The notes beneath the pieces were generated by a model, which saw only the letters and a list, made by a program, of their open reading frames with translations, was not told the origin of the DNA and searched no databases. From the NCBI GenBank assembly GCA_964616875.1, contig CAZTSJ010000063.1:1-41928 (forward strand): DNA of 41,928 nucleotides, read 5' to 3'. The DNA is from RBG-16-66-20 sp964616875. GTDB lineage: Bacteria; Pseudomonadota; Gammaproteobacteria; Burkholderiales; SG8-39. Shown here one piece after another: positions 41,741-41,928 of the stretch (position 1 is the stretch's first letter; each line of letters opens with the position of its first letter). A program made the position numbers and the translations under genes.

Positions 41741-41760
41741 GCGCGCTTCGCGCGCGAAAT
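41736..41760. repeat. Palindrome between tRNA-Phe and its partial copy
   Basis: AATTTT-GCGCG and CGCGC-GAAATT form a near-perfect inverted repeat around a CTTCG-type loop. Read on the minus strand it follows the CCA of tRNA-Phe directly and may end or process that transcript. Confidence 0.45.
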
Positions 41761-41836
<76 letters not shown>

Positions 41837-41880
41837 TTGGGGACGCGCCCCGAATTTCGGGCGCGGTTTGCAGGGAGCGA

Positions 41881-41889
41881 ATTATATCA
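41881..41889 (-). promoter_or_regulatory. Extended -10 promoter of tRNA-Phe
   Basis: On the minus strand the sequence is TGATATAAT, a perfect extended -10 (TGnTATAAT), 44 bp before the mature tRNA 5' end. A recognisable -35 is absent. The leader contains a CCGAA/TTCGG hairpin (about 41850-41861). Confidence 0.65.
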
Positions 41890-41898
41890 AGGGGGCTC

Positions 41899-41925
41899 AA
41901 AAGAAAAGGGGCGCCGAAGCGCCCC
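41899..41925 (-). terminator. Intrinsic terminator of a gene beyond the right edge
   Basis: On the minus strand the stem is GGGGCGC, loop TTCG, stem GCGCCCC (41908-41925), then TTTTCTTTT. It is a strong Rho-independent terminator for a minus-strand gene that lies outside the window, and it insulates the tRNA-Phe promoter. Confidence 0.75.
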
Positions 41926-41928
41926 TTC

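Overview
This window looks like a chromosomal segment from a GC-rich betaproteobacterium, probably an unclassified Burkholderiales or close relative. The reasons are the gene orders (miaB-phoH-ybeY-corC-lnt, lptD-surA-rsmA beside amgK-murU, dusB-fis-purH-purD-hemF, argH facing algZ-algR-hemC-hemD-hemX-hemY, grxD-prmC-prfA-hemA), a remnant of a TctC/Bug-type tricarboxylate-binding protein, and frequent GTG starts with GTGA or ATGA overlaps. Almost all of it is tightly packed housekeeping DNA. Species cannot be named from the sequence alone.

Layout. 1-343: non-coding DNA ending in the 3' half of a tRNA-Met(CAU) gene, which looks like the right end (attR-like) of an integrated element. 368-11078 (+): a periplasmic small protein, miaB, phoH, ybeY, corC, lnt, glyQS, gmhB, a lyso-PA acyltransferase, a YgjP-type metallopeptidase and gloA. 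11105-15846 (-): a small membrane protein, rsmA, surA and lptD. 15865-19871 (+): amgK-murU (peptidoglycan recycling), pepP and a short UbiH-like monooxygenase. 19989-24998 (+): dusB-fis, purH-purD, hemF. 25000-26400: a small accessory island with a RHH/ParE-type toxin-antitoxin pair, an attC-like integron recombination site, an ASCH-domain gene and a truncated tctC. 26401-32149 (-): hemY, hemX, hemD, hemC and an AlgR/AlgZ-type two-component pair. 32214-36423 (+): argH, a protein kinase fused to a cyclic-nucleotide-binding domain, and a TPM-domain membrane protein. 36633-40088 (-): grxD, prmC, prfA, hemA. 40176-41699 (+): a stand-alone acyl carrier protein and ketosynthase pair. 41705-41928: a terminator built from a tRNA-Phe acceptor-stem duplicate, tRNA-Phe (minus strand), its promoter, and the terminator of a gene beyond the right edge.

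How the genes fit together. Three themes recur. One is envelope building and repair: lnt, gmhB, plsC, lptD, surA, amgK, murU. Another is tRNA and translation quality: miaB, ybeY, glyQS, rsmA, dusB, prmC, prfA, tRNA-Phe. The third is tetrapyrrole synthesis, with hemA, hemC, hemD, hemX, hemY and hemF all within about 16 kb. The best candidates for unusual biology are the 25.0-26.4 kb island with its 58-bp attC-like site, the kinase-cNMP fusion, the autonomous ACP/ketosynthase pair, the tRNA-Phe minihelix remnant, and a recurring TA(A/G)AAT element set so close to start codons that very short or leaderless mRNAs are likely. No CRISPR array, rRNA operon or complete insertion sequence was seen.
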